Assembly (NCBI RefSeq): GCF_009730915.1
Contig: NC_052476.1
Coordinates: 21,433,257 to 21,497,256 of the forward strand
Direction: 5' to 3'
Source: Dioscorea cayenensis subsp. rotundata
Lineage: Eukaryota > Streptophyta > Magnoliopsida > Dioscoreales > Dioscoreaceae
DNA length: 64,000 nt
Made by a program: the position numbers and the translations under genes. Positions within the stretch are counted from its first letter, which is position 1. Each line of letters begins with the position of its first letter. The notes beneath the pieces were generated by a model. That model was not told the DNA's origin and ran no database searches. It saw only the letters and a list, made by a program, of their open reading frames with translations. Positions 59,231 through 64,000 of this stretch are shown piece after piece.

Positions 59231-61785
59231 CTAATTTTTCCTAACCAATGTAGTACTCCAAGCACCAGAACCTTTGAGAGGTTTCAAATAGTTTTTGCGA
59301 GATGCCAACTTTTGAAACCGTTGCATAATTGTTTCTTCATCAATGCTAATGAATATTTTTTTCTCAATGTAACACACCAAACAATCTGACAGTAGTTCAT
59401 CTGCAAGTCGGTTGCGCAAATTGGTCTTCACAACATTCATTGCTGAAAAACATCTCTCAACAGTAGCTGTGGCAACTGGTAACACCAATGCTAGCTCAAT
59501 GAGTCGATACACCAAAGGAAAACAAATATGATATTTATGCTTCACCATCTTTATTGTAAGAGCTCCAACATCAACAAGATTATAGAAATCTGGATCCCCT
59601 CTTATAGCATCAATGTAGAGTTCAAGTTGGTAGTGAAGCTCAGCTAGCTCAGCAGTAGAGAGATCTTCAGAGTATAATCTAGCAAGATGGAGTATTTCAT
59701 GATGATCAAAAGGAGCAAAATTGTTGGAAGGATCAAGACTCAATACACCCTTAAGCAAATTAGTGTTTGCATCATTGAAACGATTGTTCAATTCTTCAAC
59801 AACCTCATCAATTACCTACCATATTTAAAACACAATTCATTTCAAGTATAAAAACCAATAACATACATATTTATCAATTATAAGAAAATGAAAATAGAAT
59901 GAAATACCGTTGCAAAGATTTCCACACGGAAATGATGAATATAAGTCATTGGTTCTCCATCAACAAGTGTAATACGACGGCTTTCGATAATTTCATCCAT
60001 GCTTGGTACTTTAATTTTATTCTTTAGACAAAATTCAGTGGTTTCCTTCAACAAATTTTCCCAACCATTTTCTCTATATGCATGTAACTTGCATTTCAAT
60101 GCTTCAACCATACGAACAGTAGTGGCTATGCTTTGATCTTTGGCTTGTAGAATCTTTGATAAAGGATCTGTCACTCCTAAAATATACAACATTAACTTTC
60201 CCAGAAATACAAACTCAAAAGAACCCATTTTATCCAACAAACCCCTAGCAGTGCCTCGATTTTTTCCTTATCTCACCATCTTGTTGTATTGCAAAAAGCA
60301 CCTCTTCCAATGAATCCCACATATCAAATAGCCGGAGTAATGTTTTATAGTGAGAACCCTAACGAGTAGCACTTGGTCGAGCAAAGCTTATTTCTTGATT
60401 TTGACCTTGCCCTTTTGAAATCTCACCACTTTGTAGTTTTTGCACAACTTTATCATGGTGTGCTTGCCGAGGAGCATCATGCCTTTTACATGAACTTCCA
60501 ACCATATTCACAATCATAGAAACGTAATCAAGGAATTGACTCACATCATGATTTTCCTCTGCAGCAGACACAACAACTAACTGGAGTTGGCGAGCAAAAC
60601 AATGAATATAATGTGCATGCTTGTTTTCATTTAGAATGAGTGCTTTCAATCCATTGAACTCGCCACGCATATTAGAAGCTCCATCATAACCTTGACCTCT
60701 AAGTCTTGACAGTGACAACCCATTTATAGCAAAGAATTCATCAACAACATTCTTTAAACACTGTGCAGAAGTCTCGATTACATGAACCACTCCAACAAAG
60801 TGTTCAACAATTTCTCCTACATCATTCACAAATCTCAAACCACAGCCATTTGCTCTTTCATAGAACTATCTCGGGCCTCATCAAGCAAAAGAGAAAAGAA
60901 CTTGTCTCCGATCTCATTCAAAATGACTTTTCTAGTTTCCTTTCCACAAGCTTCAATTATATGCCTTTGAATGGTAGATGAAGTCAATTGATTGTTTTTA
61001 GGAGCATTTGATAGCATCACTTTGTTTGCTTCTTCATTATACTTACAAAACCAATTTAAAAGTTCAAGAAAATGGCCTCGGTGCATTGATTTTGGTGACT
61101 CATTGTGTCCTCGAAAAGCCAATCCTTCACCCAAAAGATATCGAGCTACTCTTACAACTGTTGGCAACCGAACACGATACTCATCATCATTAGCAACATT
61201 CTTTGAAGAAAAAAAAAAATCAATGTTCTCCCTTTGGTTTTGGTATTGCTCAACCTTAATTCTTGCAAATGTGTGTGGGCTTTCCGGACCTCCTCCATGA
61301 GCAATAAAATTTTGCATGCCATTTTTCCAATTACTATACCCAACTTCCGTAAAAGCATTGCCGCCACCTTTATTGCCATTATTGCCTTTATTGGGAAACA
61401 AGTAGCAATATAAACAAAATGCTTTATCTTTGGAAACGCTATACTCTAGCCAAGCAAATCTTTTAAACCAATTAGGGAGAAACCTCCTTTTATTAGTTTG
61501 AGGAAATTGATGCCCAACTAGTTGACAAGGCCCTTTAGCTAAGTATCTCCTTCTCAATGTATCCCTCATCTCTAAGGGAAAGCTATCAATTGGATTTCTC
61601 AAGCCCAGATCACTAACTATATCATTATCGGAAACTTCTACCTCTACATGAGGTCTTTTTCCACTAGCTTGGTCAATAGGAGTTTTATTATTCGTTATTG
61701 ATGGTTTGGGAGTTGATAAAGGACTCGGGTTTATTGGCATGAAATACTTTTTCATTTTTATAATTCCTATTAATAACAATAACAA
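59231..61785 (-). pseudogene. hAT transposase (TTF-type zinc finger, DUF4371, hAT dimerisation domain)
   Basis: The N-terminal TTF-type finger is seen as WFKRFAWLEYSVSKDKAFCLYCYLF (61390-61480, quoted in part as AFCLYCYLF). The DUF4371 region has GRHNESPKS-like wording near 61090 and LLDEARDSS near 60860. The central part has GLSLSRLRGQGYDGASNMRG (near 60700) and HYIHCFARQLQLVVV (near 60600). The C-terminal dimerisation part is LVLPVATATVERCFSAMN (near 59450) with NRLADELLSDCLV. Frames break near 60836, 60360 to 60240 and 59830, so it is likely dead, although a spliced structure could explain the gap at 59792-59877. Confidence 0.85.
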
Positions 61786-62188
61786 TTTACAATCAATGCA
61801 TTTAAATAAACAAATAAAAAATCATAAGCATGCAAACAGATGTAAAACCTCCAAGAATCTGATGGTGAAGTCAATTGACAAAATATTACATGAAAAACTA
61901 GAAGTCAAAAAATCAAAAACAACATATCTGGTGATGGAATTTTAAAAAAAAAAACAATTAAACAAACACTTACCAATATGGCCAATCTTTCTATGTGCAA
62001 AGCCAAATCTTGATATCAAATCCAGGAGATGAGATTTTTCTGAAAAACAAACATAATGAGTCAATGCCAAATCTCTAAATGGTTGCCTTTCATTCTAATA
62101 ATGCATGAGTACAAAATATAAGGAGACAAGTTACTACAATTACAAAGTGGTAATAGCCTAATAGGCTAATAGCTCACATGTGATATAA

Positions 62189-62325
62189 CTGACCCTATGA
62201 GGCATTTCTACAAACATGTGCTATACCAGTACCAGTTAGTGATGAGTCTCATATGACTGACCCTATGAGGCATTTCTACAAACATGTGATGTGCTATGCC
62301 AGCACCAGTTGGTGATGACTGATCC
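62189..62325. repeat. 68-bp tandem duplication
   Basis: CTGACCCTATGAGGCATTTC begins both copies (62189 and 62257). The copies diverge a little toward their ends. Confidence 0.8.
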
Positions 62326-62601
62326 ACATGGACCACATAACATAAATCCAATTAGTAATTAGCCTTATTTATAGCATAACTTCTTTCCATCAATAGATAG
62401 ATATGGAGGAAAAAAAATAGTTCATTAATTATCCTATAAGCTAAACCATCACAAAGTAGCAATGAATGGTGCCATGCATATGCTGCTGCTAGCCTACCAC
62501 TCGTGACTCTACATGACTATCAGCTGTGATTGAAGCAGAAGTGAATTTACAGATGAATTGATGAAGAGAAGCTGAGTTGCAGTTACTGCTGCTGTCATGG
62601 T

Positions 62602-63128
62602 GTCTTTAGTTTTGATTAGAAGGGTAATACGGTCTTTTCAGGTGTTTAAATGGTCATTTTGTTCGTTGAGTTATGACCGGGAATCAATCAAAGGCTATGA
62701 TGAATTTGATCAAGTGGAATGGCATTAGTTCAAGGCAGCTATTGAAAAGAGAATGAAGAGAAGCATGGACGGCTGAGATTAAATCATCATGGATGGATAG
62801 CTTTAGTTCGAGGCAAGGCAAGTGGATGGATGAAGAGCGGTGGAGCTGGTCTGGTGCAGATGCGTGGAGTAATGACTCAGCCTTTTTTAGTTTCTTTTTG
62901 GTAATCAAATTTTGTTTAATATAAAGTTAGAGAACAGTTAGTTAATGTTTTTTATGTGTTTTATTGTTCTTCCTGAGTTTTTCTCAAGTTTTTTATGAGA
63001 TAGCTCTCTTTGTCGAATTTTCCTAGTTTGTAGAGAGAGAATTTCATTTTGATGTGAATAAGAGACTTGTTTCTCATGAAGTCTAGATGCTATATAGTGA
63101 TTATCAGACCCCGTCTGCTGCACAACTC
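62602..63128 (+). mobile_element. Copia-like LTR end with degenerate primer-binding site
   Basis: A segment with a leader-like AATAAGAGACTTGTTTCTC ends in TAGTGATTATCAGACCCCGT (about 63094-63115). This looks like a decayed iMet primer site (TGGTATCAGAGCC) followed by internal sequence. The left boundary is a guess. It lies in the opposite orientation to the gag at 63205. Confidence 0.4.
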
Positions 63129-63201
63129 AATCCTCAGGTTTTTTTTTCTGGCAGAGGGTGTGGCGAATATCCCTCCTCGCCACACCCCGGCGCCGCCACT
63201 G
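63129..63201 (-). mobile_element. hAT terminal segment with perfect subterminal hairpin
   Basis: Read inward from 63201 it begins CAGTGGCGGCGCCGGG, matching the left hAT end at 59008 in 14 of 16 positions. It contains GGTGTGGCGA and TCGCCACACC (about 63157-63186), a perfect 10-bp stem with a 10-nt loop. The adjoining 8 bp (GCTCCAGC) match the left flank (ACTCTGGC) only 5 of 8, so a shared insertion is not proven. Confidence 0.65.
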
Positions 63202-64000
63202 GCTCCAGCACTCATTGGCATAATGCCCCATCTTATCACAGTTGAAGTACTTTATGTGGCTCTTATCCCTGCTTTTGCTCCCAATACTACCTGTTCTGAA
63301 ATGGCGACGAGTGTTGAAACTACCACGCCCACCTTTGCCATGGCCTTGGCCCCTGTCGCGTCCTCTTCCTTGCCCATGCCTCTCAAGGCTGCTAGTACCA
63401 TTCTTTGACAGCTCCCCACTGTCTTTCTTCATATGTGCAATCCACTCTACATGAGTGTGCAAAAGGTTCTCACCACAGCCATCACTTTTGCGTATGCGTT
63501 CTTCATATGCCTTCAACCGGCCGATTGCCTCCTTAAACGGCATAGCTTCCACATCGAGTAGTTGCTCGAGTGAGGCAACAACCTGTAGGTACTTGTTCCG
63601 AACAGAATCGAACAACTTCTTGACAAGAGTGGCATCCTTTATGGCAGCTCCAAGTTTACTGAACTTGTTTGCCAAACCACTGATCTTCCTAGCAAACTCA
63701 TCAATGGATTCGTTCTCCCTCATCCTCAAAGCCTCAAACTTGCTCTTCAGCGTTTGTGCTCTTGCCTTCTTTACTCGATCAACACCAAGATACCGAGTTT
63801 TCAGACTATCCCACGCTTCCTTCGCAGTCTTCTTCTTAGCGATTTGTAGCAGCAGCACATCCTCGGGTACGGATTGAAAGATGCATGCCCGTGCCATCTT
63901 GTCCTTCCTTATATCCACTGCCACTCCAGCAGAGGGCTCGATGGCTTCCCAGACTCCCAAGGTCTCCATGTTTGCTTCCAACTTGATCGCCCAAGTGGAA
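63202..64000 (-). pseudogene. Copia gag (UBN2/DUF4219 type), partial at window edge
   Basis: An open minus-strand frame runs out of the window. It reads STWAIKLEANMETLGVWEA at the edge, then AKEAWDSLKTRYLGVDRVKK (near 63800), MRENESIDEFARKISGLANK (near 63690) and FKEAIGRLKAYEERI (near 63510). It ends in the zinc-knuckle-like YFNCDKMGHYANECW (near 63225), where the first Cys of CX2C is Tyr. Gag packages element RNA. Protease, integrase and RT are absent: the frame runs directly into the hAT terminal segment. The start lies outside the window. Confidence 0.88.

Larger units (their letters stand above)
59008..62560 (-). mobile_element. hAT transposon (TTF-zinc finger/DUF4371 type), inactive
   Basis: The left terminal repeat begins CAGTGGCGGTGCCAGG at 59008. 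The transposase lies on the minus strand between here and about 61785. The far end may be the related terminal repeat at 63129-63201, but the DNA between includes a Copia LTR, so the right limit is given at the last sequence I assign to the hAT. A 68-bp tandem duplication lies at 62189-62325. Confidence 0.7.

Overview
This window looks like nuclear DNA of a flowering plant. It is AT-rich, and genes are split by short GT-AG introns. It holds plant-type families (plastid E3, a subfamily-VIII LRR kinase) and plant retrotransposons (chromovirus, Copia, L1-type LINE, tRNA-derived SINE, Tourist-like MITE, hAT). I cannot name the species; a monocot is possible but not shown. I found no intact protein-coding gene. 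No bacterial or viral system, CRISPR array, rRNA gene or functional tRNA gene is visible.

Layout. (1) 94-7172, minus: a nearly full-length, intron-containing, many-times-broken copy of the NEMF/Rqc2 ribosome quality-control gene. (2) 7.4-9.2 kb: AT-rich spacer with a direct repeat split by an insertion. (3) 9459-13700, minus: the 3' part of a UPL7-like gene, covering essentially the HECT ubiquitin-ligase domain. (4) 14-17 kb: spacer with an unrecognised exon-like segment (15.2-15.85 kb) that has an inverted paralogue at 43.8-44.3 kb. (5) 17171-20370, plus: plastidial dihydrolipoyl dehydrogenase exons, broken and cut off by (6) a long LINE, 20446 to about 26335, minus. (7) 26.65-33.35 kb, plus: LRR exons of a receptor kinase, split by (8) a Ty3/gypsy chromovirus, 27595-33074, with both LTRs and a TAAAC target duplication. 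(9) 34.0-34.2 kb: a SINE with a 14-bp target duplication. (10) 34.6-36.65 kb: the end of an unrecognised gene. (11) 39.66-43.38 kb: a 3.7-kb LTR with its primer-binding site, carrying a Tourist-like MITE with a microsatellite core. (12) 43.4-47.3 kb: the paralogue fragment plus two 5'-truncated LINEs with target duplications. (13) 49820-50815: a non-autonomous DNA element rich in GGTTCAACCGG-like motifs. (14) 50.9-57.0 kb: LTR-retrotransposon sequence interrupted by a 3.56-kb solo LTR. (15) 57.29-58.39 kb: WDR6-like WD40 exons. (16) 58.4-64 kb: LINE 3' end, hAT transposon, Copia LTR and Copia gag.

The recognisable host genes belong to unrelated pathways: translation quality control, ubiquitin ligation, plastid pyruvate dehydrogenase, receptor signalling and tRNA methylation. 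They do not form a functional unit. The best reading is a graveyard where intron-containing fragments of host genes were captured or duplicated, decayed, and were then cut up by nested transposons. The most interesting points are the density of host-gene fragments, the short stem-loops shared by LINE and SINE tails, the HECT-only fragment, and the inverted paralogous pair. I did not find a convincing previously undescribed system.
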